Shown piece after piece: positions 12,301-19,640 of a DNA stretch of 36,862 nt. A program made the position numbers and the translations under genes. Source of the stretch: Chromatiaceae bacterium (GTDB taxonomy: Bacteria; Pseudomonadota; Gammaproteobacteria; Chromatiales; Chromatiaceae); assembly GCA_026984455.1 (NCBI GenBank), contig JALSSC010000064.1:2501-39362 (forward strand), written 5' to 3'. Each line of letters opens with the position of its first letter. The stretch's first letter is position 1. Below the pieces are notes generated by a model that was given only the letters and a program-made list of their open reading frames with translations, was not told the origin of the DNA and searched no databases.

Positions 12301-13191
12301 CACGTGGGTAGCCTCATGGGCCATCAGGTGGTCGTCTCTTTGAGAGGCCCCGGGCCCGAGCCAGATATCGTTTCCGTGGGTAAAGGCACGGGCATTGAGG
12401 TCGGAGGCGGCTTGGCGCGCGGCGGCATCGTCGTGGACTCGCACCTGTTCCAAGCTCACCCCGAGGCCGCCTTCCAGTTTGTCCCGAGTGCCCGGTTCAA
12501 GGGGGGCGCCGGCGCCCTTTCCAGCGATGGCCTGGCCCGCCACAGCGGCCTCCCCACCACCGGGAGCGCCCGCATCCTCTTTTTGTACCGGCTGCGTGTC
12601 GTCGGTCTCGGTTTCGATGTCTTCCGCCTCCTGCCGCTGGATCGGCTGTGCCTCCTCCACCACCGGGGCTCCCGCCTTCTGCGCCGGTTCGGGTTGTCTC
12701 TCCTCCGTCGCCGGGGCCTCCGCCTTCTGCACCGGTTCGGGCTGTCTCTCCTCCGTCGCCGGGGCCTCCGCCTTCTGCACCGGTTCGGGCTGTCTCTCCT
12801 CCACCACCGGGGCCCCCGCCTTCTGCACGGGTTCGGGTTGTCTCTCCTCCGTCGCCTTGGGACTTGTTTCCGATATGGTCTGCGGGATTGCCCCCGGCTC
12901 GACAGCGGAGATGTCCCCAGGATCGACCTTTTTGCCTTCGGTCACCCGTTCGGCGACTGCCTCCGCCTCCTTTTCATATTGGTCACCGGCCTTACCGATG
13001 GCGACCTGACGCTGCACTCCTTGCCTCAGGGAGAGGGCCGGACCCACACCGGCGCCGTACAAGATCCCCCGCGAGCCACCACCGGACCGGGAGCGGACAT
13101 GAGTCGATGTGCTGCCGGGTGTGGGGGCGCGCTGGGCCAGACGCCGGTCGTGCCGGACCCGGGATCGGCTCGCTACGAATCCGCCGTTCAT
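9370..13191 (-). CDS. DUF4157 protein with HNH-like motif, probable injection-system cargo
   Basis: A 1273-residue protein. Residues 64-84 carry the GDQYEKEAEAVAERV motif that usually precedes DUF4157. Residues 113-180 are a 16-residue acidic/Pro repeat. DUF4157 follows at about 228-305 with LEQVRVHDD, a FTHGNDIWL strand and the zinc-protease-like HEATH at 292-296. Residues 470-520 read DVDHKEELQLGG...LLDASSNRSSG, resembling the HNH-nuclease core of bacterial toxins, though only the first half of the metal site is obvious. From about 660 to 1250 the chain is a long array of short Gly-rich beta strands. DUF4157 is a hallmark of proteins encoded in eCIS clusters and of loaded effectors, so this is the best cargo candidate. 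Its ATG overlaps the stop of the AAA+ gene (ATGA), which implies translational coupling. No signal peptide is seen. The nuclease role is inferred. Confidence 0.85.
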   Translation of the reverse strand: MNGGFVASRSRVRHDRRLAQRAPTPGSTSTHVRSRSGGGSRGILYGAGVGPALSLRQGVQRQVAIGKAGDQYEKEAEAVAERVTEGKKVDPGDISAVEPGAIPQTISETSPKATEERQPEPVQKAGAPVVEERQPEPVQKAEAPATEERQPEPVQKAEAPATEERQPEPAQKAGAPVVEEAQPIQRQEAEDIETETDDTQPVQKEDAGAPGGGEAAVAGQAIAGKGAGAPLEPGTRDKLEGGLGVSLEQVRVHDDAAARQAASDLNARAFTHGNDIWLGPGASQRDDHLMAHEATHVVQQAGGVRRMLQKAEGSPAAANSDGAKVLESPAGTIDVKNKQMLLPKLEIPAFKFQYLRSEAMVTITKGGTERPAGAEDQRAIWKKNVAPGAEPTAKEKLKALPGIRKAKPGKQDTDVADDPAQTDSKLVFLPLKGGQIKRRGKSRRQHASYLIGTPEELKSEFVIPRWDAKGQPRAMDVDHKEELQLGGTNTIANMMLLDASSNRSSGSRIVANIRNSIRAAVKPHAGKGPFKSLNKKPSRAEISALKSQYTITYKTIAPNPKMDPEGKDAKWEKEDVEGVEKPLDAITPALTAAQVAQKKLLGQPTRLIIYPLTSGGVPKEISWDAEKKAPKGRVDWQRLGFKGLDRPSITYDEEAKSGAITGMWPTSKKKRKKQVVPKQISLPLMGLGEFPYTCRMDKGGILQSMRYAELYALSTVEFQQIDFDESRGLIARGKLSPSQPFFKKLDIDVVIDGDGVALEKTFTKSDFSFPGPIQVTEASLTVLFRPNGLEVGGQVDLNIPRLGTGSIGGRIGKGGDLELWGSIDFDAKLFKPAEVRVSYAGGRFAGSGKIGIRPGTVRGVKSGNIEASFDDGTISAEGSIKPDIPAVEQGDMSMSYSSAQGLMIGGTLQLKKDIPGIAGGSIQAQVIKRPDQDRYMVKATGKATPKIPGISSELTVTYDDGAFDAVVTAGYEKGRLKGSLTAGATNRPIADGKPRGKPAEGGDVITLYGGGSLTLRLTPWLEGTAGVRLTPNGEIEVVGEIGLPGTVELFPEKKLEKNLFKIGIDIPIVGVAVAGQRIGIFANISGGLDLSAGIGPGQLQGKLRVDYNPAHEEQTRVRGDVKLHVPAHAGLRMFVRGGLGAGIPIVSAQAAIEIGGQLGLEGAFDTGVHVDWTPSNGLVLDAHAKVSVEPKFKFDVTGFVLVEADLWVKTIELYEKRWRLAGFEYGSGLPFGVEFPVHYEQGKPIDLSLSNVKFQTPDIKPKQLLSDLVKRIA
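12652..12843 (-). repeat. Four tandem 48-bp repeats inside the DUF4157 gene
   Basis: Four head-to-tail units of exactly 48 bp (12652-12699, 12700-12747, 12748-12795, 12796-12843) with a fifth partial unit to about 12856. Each encodes 16 residues of the type EERQPEPVQKAEAPAT. The two middle copies are almost identical, the outer ones differ at several positions. The units keep the reading frame, so copy number can change without breaking the protein. They form a flexible, disordered linker between the N-terminal motif and DUF4157. Confidence 0.93.
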
Positions 13192-15320
13192 CGCTCGAAT
13201 ACCCCCATGAAGCTCTGCATGTCCCCATAGTCCTCTCGGAGCCGTGGCGGCGGTCGATCCGCCGGACCGACCGCCCCCGCCTTCCGGTACTCGTTGCGCA
13301 GCGCCTCTTCGACGTGCTTGGGCCGTACCATGCCGTCCCCGGCATCCAAAGAGAGGAGGGTCGCATAGAGGGCCGCATTACGAATCTGGCCGCCGGTCAG
13401 GGCGTGGCGTCGGGCGATCTCCTCCAGTGAGCGGTAGTCCAACAGGTGGGTGTCGGGTAGGTGCAATTGCCAGATGCGCAGGCGCTGCGGTGCCTCTGGG
13501 GGCAGGAAGTCCACCACTACGTCCATGCGCCGCTGAAACGCCGAGTCGATATTGCGGGCGGTATTGGTGGTTACCAGGATGATGCCCTGATAGTTCTCCA
13601 GTCGCTGGAGAAGATAATCGGTCTCCAGGTTGGCATAGCGGTCGTTGGCGGACTTGACCTCGGTACGGCCCCCCATCAGGGCCTCGCCTTCGTCCAGTAG
13701 GAGGATTACGTCCAACTCCTCCGCCTTGGACAATACTCGGTGCAGATTCTTTTCGGTCTCGCCGATGTACTTGTTGACCACCGCACCCAGGTCGACCCGG
13801 TACAGGTCCATCCCCAGTTCCGCCGCCAGCAGTTTGGCGGCGAGGGTCTTGCCGGTACCACTGGCGCCTCCGAACAGCGCACGTACCCCCCATCCCATGC
13901 GGCGGTCGAAACCACTGCCCAGGTGATCGGGGAGCCGCTCCCGATACCGGCAGCGTTGCATCAACTCGCGCAGTTTGGCGGAGACCGGATCGCTGACCAC
14001 CAGTTGCTCCAGCCCCCCATCGGCGGACACCGGCGTGGCCAGGGTATCGAGGCCTTGCCGATTCAGGGTCCGGGCGGCGCGGCGCACGTCTTCCAGCGCA
14101 ATCCGTTCGCGTCCATCGACCGCGGCGGCGGCGATGGCGGTTCGGGCCAGTCGGCGGATGTGGCCGCCGGGCAGGTGAAAGCGCTCCACGATCCGATTCA
14201 GATCCGGCACCGGGTGGTCACCGAAGGCCTGGCGCCAGTAGCGCAGGCGTTGTTCCTCGCGCGGTGGGGGCAGGGTCAGACGGATGGTGGCCGGGGAGAC
14301 CCGCGCCCCAAGTCCTCCTTCCAGGCCCATGATCACACCCACCGGCCCGCGGTAGCAGCTTAGGACCGGGAAGATCGCGGTCTCGCCCGGGGCGAGGTCG
14401 TAACGCAACACCGGGAGGTAGCCACCCAGGATGCACAAGGGGCCCAGGTGGCGCAGGGCCGCCCCATCTTGTGGGCCGGCCTCCCCCCGGCCCTGCACCG
14501 GGACCTCGGCGACCCCGACGCCGAGGCGCCGGGCCACTGCGCCTATGACCTCCAGCCGCTCAGCGCCGGTGATGCCGCGCAGCTCCAGGACTCTGGCCTT
14601 ACCCGCTCCCAGCAACGACACCGCCCGCCCTATTTGGCCCAGCAGGTCCGGAGCTAGATTGAGGGTCTCCAGGTCCTCGAAGTGGGCGCGTTCGTGGAGC
14701 CGCCAATCCGCCGCCAGGCCGGTCGGAGACTCGCCGCGGATCAGGTCCCACAGCACCGGCGGTGGCCGCAGCAGCCATTCGGAACGGGGCGCATCGGGAT
14801 TCAGTACATCGGCCAGTCCTGAGGCGGTCAGGGCGCGGCCCGCCGCAGAGATCTCGCCGGGCTCGGAATCCCCGTCGCTGAGCATCTGCCCGAGCAGGTC
14901 GAGGGTCGGTCGCCGATGGGCCAAGGGCTCTTGCAGACCGGCGAAGAGGGTTCCGAACCGGGAGTCTTCCTCCACCAGACCGATCACCATCAGTAACAAC
15001 CGCTTCGTGGCCGATACCCCTTCCCCGCGGGTCAAGGCCGCCAGCGGCAGGTGTCCCGTACCGGTCGCTTCCCAGGCCTCGATCTCCCGTTCCCACCAGC
15101 CCGGCAGTTCCTCCCAGGAGGCGTCGTTGGGTAACAGTGGCAGCATCTCCTGCAGGTACTCCGCAAGGAACGGATACTGGTCCACCGTCCGGTGGAGGTC
15201 GCGGTGGTCGCTGGGATGCATCCGGTGCAGGGCATGGACGATACGATACACGGCGGCGTGGAAGTGCAGGCGAAAATGGTTCCGGGCCCGGTAGGGGAAG
15301 GTGGAGAATGCATTGCTCAT
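13188..15320 (-). CDS. AAA+ ATPase of the contractile injection system (Afp15-like)
   Basis: A 710-residue protein. The C-terminal AAA+ module has Walker A GGASGTGKT at 484-492, Walker B VILLLDEGEAL at 538-548, sensor-1 TTN at 584-586, candidate arginine fingers R597/R598 and sensor-2 GGQIR at 643-647. An upstream region (about 230-430) looks like a second, decayed AAA+ module: it keeps a GGHIRR sensor-2-like motif near 385 but has no Walker A. Residues 1-230 are helical with no recognised domain. This matches the ATPase found in nearly all eCIS clusters (Afp15/PVC15), thought to act in particle assembly or recycling. ATG 15320 is chosen because GGAG lies seven bases upstream and the gene then begins 10 bp after its neighbour's stop. 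The stop overlaps the ATG of the DUF4157 gene. Confidence 0.93.
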   Translation of the reverse strand: MSNAFSTFPYRARNHFRLHFHAAVYRIVHALHRMHPSDHRDLHRTVDQYPFLAEYLQEMLPLLPNDASWEELPGWWEREIEAWEATGTGHLPLAALTRGEGVSATKRLLLMVIGLVEEDSRFGTLFAGLQEPLAHRRPTLDLLGQMLSDGDSEPGEISAAGRALTASGLADVLNPDAPRSEWLLRPPPVLWDLIRGESPTGLAADWRLHERAHFEDLETLNLAPDLLGQIGRAVSLLGAGKARVLELRGITGAERLEVIGAVARRLGVGVAEVPVQGRGEAGPQDGAALRHLGPLCILGGYLPVLRYDLAPGETAIFPVLSCYRGPVGVIMGLEGGLGARVSPATIRLTLPPPREEQRLRYWRQAFGDHPVPDLNRIVERFHLPGGHIRRLARTAIAAAAVDGRERIALEDVRRAARTLNRQGLDTLATPVSADGGLEQLVVSDPVSAKLRELMQRCRYRERLPDHLGSGFDRRMGWGVRALFGGASGTGKTLAAKLLAAELGMDLYRVDLGAVVNKYIGETEKNLHRVLSKAEELDVILLLDEGEALMGGRTEVKSANDRYANLETDYLLQRLENYQGIILVTTNTARNIDSAFQRRMDVVVDFLPPEAPQRLRIWQLHLPDTHLLDYRSLEEIARRHALTGGQIRNAALYATLLSLDAGDGMVRPKHVEEALRNEYRKAGAVGPADRPPPRLREDYGDMQSFMGVFER

Positions 15321-15327
15321 ACCCGGA

Positions 15328-15331
15328 CTCC
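15328..15331 (-). promoter_or_regulatory. Ribosome binding site deciding the AAA+ start
   Basis: GGAG on the - strand, seven bases before ATG 15320. It overlaps the TAG stop (15331-15333) of the preceding gene, so translation of the ATPase is probably coupled to that gene. It argues against the 48-residue N-terminal extension that the open frame would allow. Confidence 0.75.
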
Positions 15332-17628
15332 TAGTCGAAGTGTATTGATACCACCCGGCCGAGGTCCGGCAGCCAGCCGGGATCGCGGTCCAGCCCGGCC
15401 ATGCGGACGGGCAGGTAGACCCCTTCCAAGGGCAGGACCAGGTCGACATGGGTCGATGACACATAGAGCCGGGCCGGATGCAGCAGCAGCGAGCGGCCCG
15501 GGGTCGGGCCGTCGTCGCACAGTACCTGTCTCAGGTATAGGTCAAGGTAGGGCAGAAGGGCGGTCAACCAGATCCTTACGACCGGGTCGACGGCGCGCAC
15601 CCATGCGCCCTGGAGCGAGGCATAGGGCACTGCGGCGGCCTGCCCGGCGGCCAACCGGAAGGCCACGTTCCCGCAAGTCGCGCGCGGCCCCGGCGAATCC
15701 GCCGCTGCTCGGGTAAGGTAGGGCCGCAGGGCATCCCGCGCTGCCGCGACGCCGCTTCCGCCCCTGGGTCGGTCGCAGAGCAGATAGCCTTGGTCGGACC
15801 AGAGCAACAGTCGGCCATCCTCATGGCGCCAAAGATAGCCGTCCCCGACCGGCCTCCTGAGCCGGGAGGGCCAATCCGTCGGCAGTCGGAAGCCGTTGCC
15901 GGCCTGGATACCCCTGCCGAGTGGTGCCGTTGCCTCCCGCCCGGCCAGGGCGGCCAGGGCCGACCAGAGGGGGTCGTCGCCGAGACCACCGCCTTTTCCG
16001 CCCAGAAGCCCCCACGCCAGGGCCTCCAGGGTGCCCCATGCCCCGAGCCGGCTGGCCAGGCGCCAGTCCGCTTCGAAAGCAGCGGGCATATCCAGGCGCA
16101 ACATCACGTTAAGCAGATAGAGGACGCCTCCCAATTCGGTATCTACGCCGGCTTCGAGGCTCAGACCATCGCCTTGCCCAAGCGCCGCTCGCGGGGGCCT
16201 CTCCCCAGCAGTGGGCCTTGGCGTGGGGGATAGGTGAACGGCCGGTGGCCGAGGCGAGGGCGGTCCCGAAGGCGGCCCCTGCGCGAACTCTGGTGCCCCC
16301 ATGCCTTTCGCCTTGCGTGGCGATGCGCCAGAGGAAGGGAGTGGAGGTGAATCGCACCCGAACGCGGCGTCTGCCTGGGTTTCGGCGAGGGTGGGCGTCT
16401 CAGCGAGGTCATGTCCCCCGCTCGGTGCGGTGGCGCGATGAGGTGGATGCGGGGCGCCGGCGCCTGTTGGGGCCGTGCGCGGTGACCGAGGTGGCGTCGG
16501 CGGAGCCTCTGCCCAGGGCGCCTGGCGCATCCGCCCTTGGGGCGGCGGAGGCGCCTGATTCGGAGTTGGAGGCGACGGTGCAGGGGGCGGGCGCGCCGAA
16601 GCCTGCCCGGCGGTTGGCGCCACGGCACTGGGTGACCGAGACGGCGCCTGCGGGGCCTCTGGGGGTGTCGGGTGCCTCCCCCCGGGGAGTGGCGGGGTGG
16701 CTGGCGAGGCTTGATTCGGGACCGGAGGCGGCGGCACAACCGCCGGTTGTTGCGGTGCGGTCCAGCGACGCCTCAATAGGCGGGCAAACTCAGGGCTGCG
16801 CGCCGTCGCGGGCTGCCGGAACAGTTCCGCGGCCAACCAGCGAAGCAAGCTCCGGGCCCGGTCGGCGGTATTCTCTCTGTCCGGCGAACGGCCCTCCGCG
16901 CTGCTTTTCTCAACGCGGGGGGGCTCTTCGCTCTCGAAGCGGCCATGCGACACCACACCGGTTGGCGCTACCGGCAGGGCTCGGTGCGACTCGTCGGTCG
17001 AGCGGTGAGACGGGAAGGGATCGGGCAAGCCATAGGCTCGGCAAAGCAACCTGGCAAGGCCCAACGCCTGAGCCGGGGACAGGGCCTGCGTGATCAGGGC
17101 CGTTCGACCGAGCTTGGTCAGGTGATGAAAGATCGCCGGTAGCCATATCGGGTCCCGGGCCAATAGACCGGCCACCATGTCACCGCCGTTGTTCAGTGCC
17201 GCCACCGCCGGTTCGGCAAGCAGCAGGCGCCACCACCAGCGTCGCCGGGCCACGCCTGAACAGAGGTCCGTGAGCAGGCAGGCGAGCATCTCCGCCCGGT
17301 CGCTGAAGCGTACCGCATCGGCGTCGATGGGTACGGTACCGGTGGCGGGGCGGGCGGCCCGGGTATAGACCCGGGCCAGGTCGTCCCGCCAGGCCTGTTC
17401 CCAGCCCGAGTCGATCCGCGTTGCGGGAATCGACAGGCGCAGGCGGGTGGGGGAGGGGTCGGACAACCGCTTGACGATCAACGTCGCTGCGGGCGGGAGG
17501 CCGGCCGGCCGAGGGTCGGCTCCGTCCAAGAGACGCCCGAGGCGCAGGCGGAGTCGTTCGGCCTCGCCCCCGCCGCGCAGCCGCAGGGTGCCTATCCGGT
17601 GGCCCGGGTTGGCGTAGAATGGTCTCAT
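15331..17628 (-). CDS. Unknown injection-system protein with long proline-rich linker
   Basis: A 765-residue protein I do not recognise as a named family. Three parts are visible. Residues 1-285 are mixed alpha/beta (opening FYANPGHRIGTLRLRGGGEA). Residues 285-480 are a Pro/Ala/Ser-rich, probably disordered linker with runs such as PPPPQG and PPAPSPPTP. Residues 490-765 form a conserved-looking domain that ends in strand-rich sequence (LYVSSTHVDLVLPLEGVYLP, MAGLDRDPGWLPDLGRVV). No signal peptide or membrane segment is evident. It lies just before the AAA+ ATPase with a 10-bp gap, so it is likely a functional partner of the ATPase. A role as assembly factor or particle cap is possible but unsupported by sequence. 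ATG 17628 has AGGT about ten bases upstream. Confidence 0.8.
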   Translation of the reverse strand: MRPFYANPGHRIGTLRLRGGGEAERLRLRLGRLLDGADPRPAGLPPAATLIVKRLSDPSPTRLRLSIPATRIDSGWEQAWRDDLARVYTRAARPATGTVPIDADAVRFSDRAEMLACLLTDLCSGVARRRWWWRLLLAEPAVAALNNGGDMVAGLLARDPIWLPAIFHHLTKLGRTALITQALSPAQALGLARLLCRAYGLPDPFPSHRSTDESHRALPVAPTGVVSHGRFESEEPPRVEKSSAEGRSPDRENTADRARSLLRWLAAELFRQPATARSPEFARLLRRRWTAPQQPAVVPPPPVPNQASPATPPLPGGRHPTPPEAPQAPSRSPSAVAPTAGQASARPPPAPSPPTPNQAPPPPQGRMRQAPWAEAPPTPPRSPRTAPTGAGAPHPPHRATAPSGGHDLAETPTLAETQADAAFGCDSPPLPSSGASPRKAKGMGAPEFAQGPPSGPPSPRPPAVHLSPTPRPTAGERPPRAALGQGDGLSLEAGVDTELGGVLYLLNVMLRLDMPAAFEADWRLASRLGAWGTLEALAWGLLGGKGGGLGDDPLWSALAALAGREATAPLGRGIQAGNGFRLPTDWPSRLRRPVGDGYLWRHEDGRLLLWSDQGYLLCDRPRGGSGVAAARDALRPYLTRAAADSPGPRATCGNVAFRLAAGQAAAVPYASLQGAWVRAVDPVVRIWLTALLPYLDLYLRQVLCDDGPTPGRSLLLHPARLYVSSTHVDLVLPLEGVYLPVRMAGLDRDPGWLPDLGRVVSIHFD

Positions 17629-17745
17629 GATCGGCGGACCTGGTTGTCTCTCTGCTGGCGCGGGGCCATTTCCCCCCTTCCGGGCGGCGAGCTGTCGACC
17701 TGCCCGGCCGGCGTCCTGCGGCGGCGGAGCGAGTCGCCGTGCATC

Positions 17746-19617
17746 TCACCAAAACGGTGCGACGCAGGCCAGGATCAGCGCCAAGAGCAGCACCCATATC
17801 CACCGGGGTGGCTTGAACTTCCGCGCCCGCAGGCGCGTTGAGATGCGTGCCTTGCCGCCGTCCGGGATCCGCAACCGGTAGGCATCCCGCCCGGCCTGTT
17901 CAAACCGGTCGGCGTCATCCGGGGCCGGTGTCACTGCTTGCTGCCAGTCCGAGACCAATCCTTCGTGCTCGGCGATGTAACCGAAGGCCCCCACCGGCTC
18001 ATAGAGGCGGTAGCGCTGCTCGGCGACCCCCATTTCGTACTCGGTGCGGCGGTAGCCGTCCATCACCCAGACCCACTCGTAGATCACTTTCGCGCCGGAG
18101 AACAGCCCCCTAAGCCAAGTCAACAGGTTCCCGGGCAACCCCGTCGGGGCGCGAAACGCCTGTCCCCCGGCGAAGGCCCGCGCATTGCCCGCTCGTTCCC
18201 GGTTGCGCTGTTCGAATGGACCGTCTTCTTTCCCGCGCACCAAACGCCCGCGGCGCATCTGACTGACGATCAGCACCATCTCCTGATCCGCCACCCCGTC
18301 CGCCGGCGGCGGGTAGCCGTCGCCGCTGATCTCGGCGCTCTGCTCGTGCTCCGACAGGGAGACGAAGTTCATATTGCGACGGATGCTGCTCTGTACGAAA
18401 TCCACCGCCTGTGTCGAGTCCAACAGCACCCAGATACATTGATGGCCGGCAAGGGCGCCTCCGTACAGGGCCTGCTCCGTGGCCGAGAGTTGCCATTCCA
18501 TGGTCAGATCCACCGGTGTCCCTCCCGCCGGGATGGTCGCCGGTGGAATCGAGGGGTTGCCGGTGCCGCCGGTGGCGGGGACCAGATTCCACTTGTTCAT
18601 ATCACCCGGGCCGATGCCCCAGTTGGCGATGCGGAACGAGGCCTGGACCTGGTGGGCGTCGGTGGCCGCCGTGTTGATCACTCGGGCGACGAAGGTGTTG
18701 GTATCGGTGGCGTGGATCTGGTTGGTAATGCTCCCCCCCGAGAGCACGCCGATGCTGCTGGCCCCGTTCTCGAAGCCTACCCCGACGACGCCACTACACG
18801 CGGCGCCGTCGCCGAGAATGGCCTCGCCCAGCCAATTCAAAGGGATCACCGCGTCCTGGAGCGAGATCTGCCCCTGGATCAAGCGGGCACCCGAGGCATA
18901 GTCGGCCCGCGGCCAGGTAAACTGAAACGACGCGCCGTCGAAAGGGGTTGGATCGAAGCCACACTCGCTGCCGTCGCAAAGGCGGATCACGTTGAAATAG
19001 AAGCCGAAGCTGGTGCTCAAGTCGATCCAGCCCGTGCCCCCTCCGGCGGTGGTCGTCGGCAGCCGCACTTCAACACTCCAGTTCTTGTTGTTGTTTCCCA
19101 GGTCCCAGGAAAGACACTTGATGGACAGGTTGCTTACCGCGTTGGCGCCCATGTTCTCCCAGATCGAGGTCGTAGTGTTCCAGCGATAGTATTCGACGTT
19201 GCGCGGGTCTCCGCCTGCGGCGACCCCGGTCCCTTGGGAATTGGGGAAGATGTCGATGCGGCGTTCGCTGCCGTCTTTATTGTCGCTCGGACCGGGGAAG
19301 ACGGGACGCAAGACCAATACGATGCAGTCATTGTCGTGGAATGCCGTGTCCCGCCGTACCACGAACGATAGATAGATGAAGTCCTGGTTCTTGTCCTTGA
19401 TGCCCTGAAAGACGGTCAGCGGACGTACGGCGCCGACCGCGGTGTCGGCTACATAGGTAAGGCGTGCCGCACCGGTCCATCCGGTATCCACCTGGCTTGG
19501 CGTGGTTCCGAAGCCAGACTCGGCGAAATCCTCCGGCTCGACGAAGCCATCGACGTTGGGAGGGCTGGGCTGGCCGGGCAGGCCGACGTGATTGCGGAAA
19601 CAGATCTGTGCAGGCAT
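17746..19617 (-). CDS. Tail-anchored beta-rich protein, possible CBM9-like N-terminal domain
   Basis: A 623-residue protein ending in a hydrophobic segment, WIWVLLLALILACVAPFW (606-623), preceded by basic RARKFKPPR. This is a C-terminal tail anchor with no N-terminal signal peptide, so the bulk should face the cytoplasm. Residues 1-220 resemble a CBM9/DOMON-type beta-sandwich (opening with DGFVEPEDF, then WTGAARLTYV, DFIYLSFVVRRD and DNDCIVLVLRP); this is a pattern resemblance, not a firm call. Residues 260-400 look like an immunoglobulin-like beta domain. Residues 430-600 are not recognised. ATG 19617 is chosen over 19644 because GGGAG lies seven bases upstream. A 117-bp gap, the largest inside the operon, follows it. 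It could anchor the particle to a membrane; that is inference. Confidence 0.85.
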   Translation of the reverse strand: MPAQICFRNHVGLPGQPSPPNVDGFVEPEDFAESGFGTTPSQVDTGWTGAARLTYVADTAVGAVRPLTVFQGIKDKNQDFIYLSFVVRRDTAFHDNDCIVLVLRPVFPGPSDNKDGSERRIDIFPNSQGTGVAAGGDPRNVEYYRWNTTTSIWENMGANAVSNLSIKCLSWDLGNNNKNWSVEVRLPTTTAGGGTGWIDLSTSFGFYFNVIRLCDGSECGFDPTPFDGASFQFTWPRADYASGARLIQGQISLQDAVIPLNWLGEAILGDGAACSGVVGVGFENGASSIGVLSGGSITNQIHATDTNTFVARVINTAATDAHQVQASFRIANWGIGPGDMNKWNLVPATGGTGNPSIPPATIPAGGTPVDLTMEWQLSATEQALYGGALAGHQCIWVLLDSTQAVDFVQSSIRRNMNFVSLSEHEQSAEISGDGYPPPADGVADQEMVLIVSQMRRGRLVRGKEDGPFEQRNRERAGNARAFAGGQAFRAPTGLPGNLLTWLRGLFSGAKVIYEWVWVMDGYRRTEYEMGVAEQRYRLYEPVGAFGYIAEHEGLVSDWQQAVTPAPDDADRFEQAGRDAYRLRIPDGGKARISTRLRARKFKPPRWIWVLLLALILACVAPFW

Positions 19618-19624
19618 GGTTGTT

Positions 19625-19629
19625 CTCCC
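19625..19629 (-). promoter_or_regulatory. Ribosome binding site deciding the tail-anchored protein start
   Basis: GGGAG on the - strand, seven bases before ATG 19617. It supports that ATG over the in-frame codon at 19644, which would overlap the preceding gene's stop at 19641. Confidence 0.7.
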
Positions 19630-19640
19630 GAGCGGTTGGG

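Noticed and set aside
12652..12856. Possible CRISPR-like array
   Set aside because: The 48-bp units abut without spacers and keep the reading frame, so they are a coding repeat.
12265..13230. A long + strand frame opposite the DUF4157 gene
   Set aside because: It is antisense to the repetitive linker, and its Leu/Arg repeats mirror the 48-bp units; the - strand frame carries the known domains.
16218..17093. A + strand frame of 291 codons
   Set aside because: It is antisense to the Pro-rich linker of the - strand gene and owes its length to high GC.
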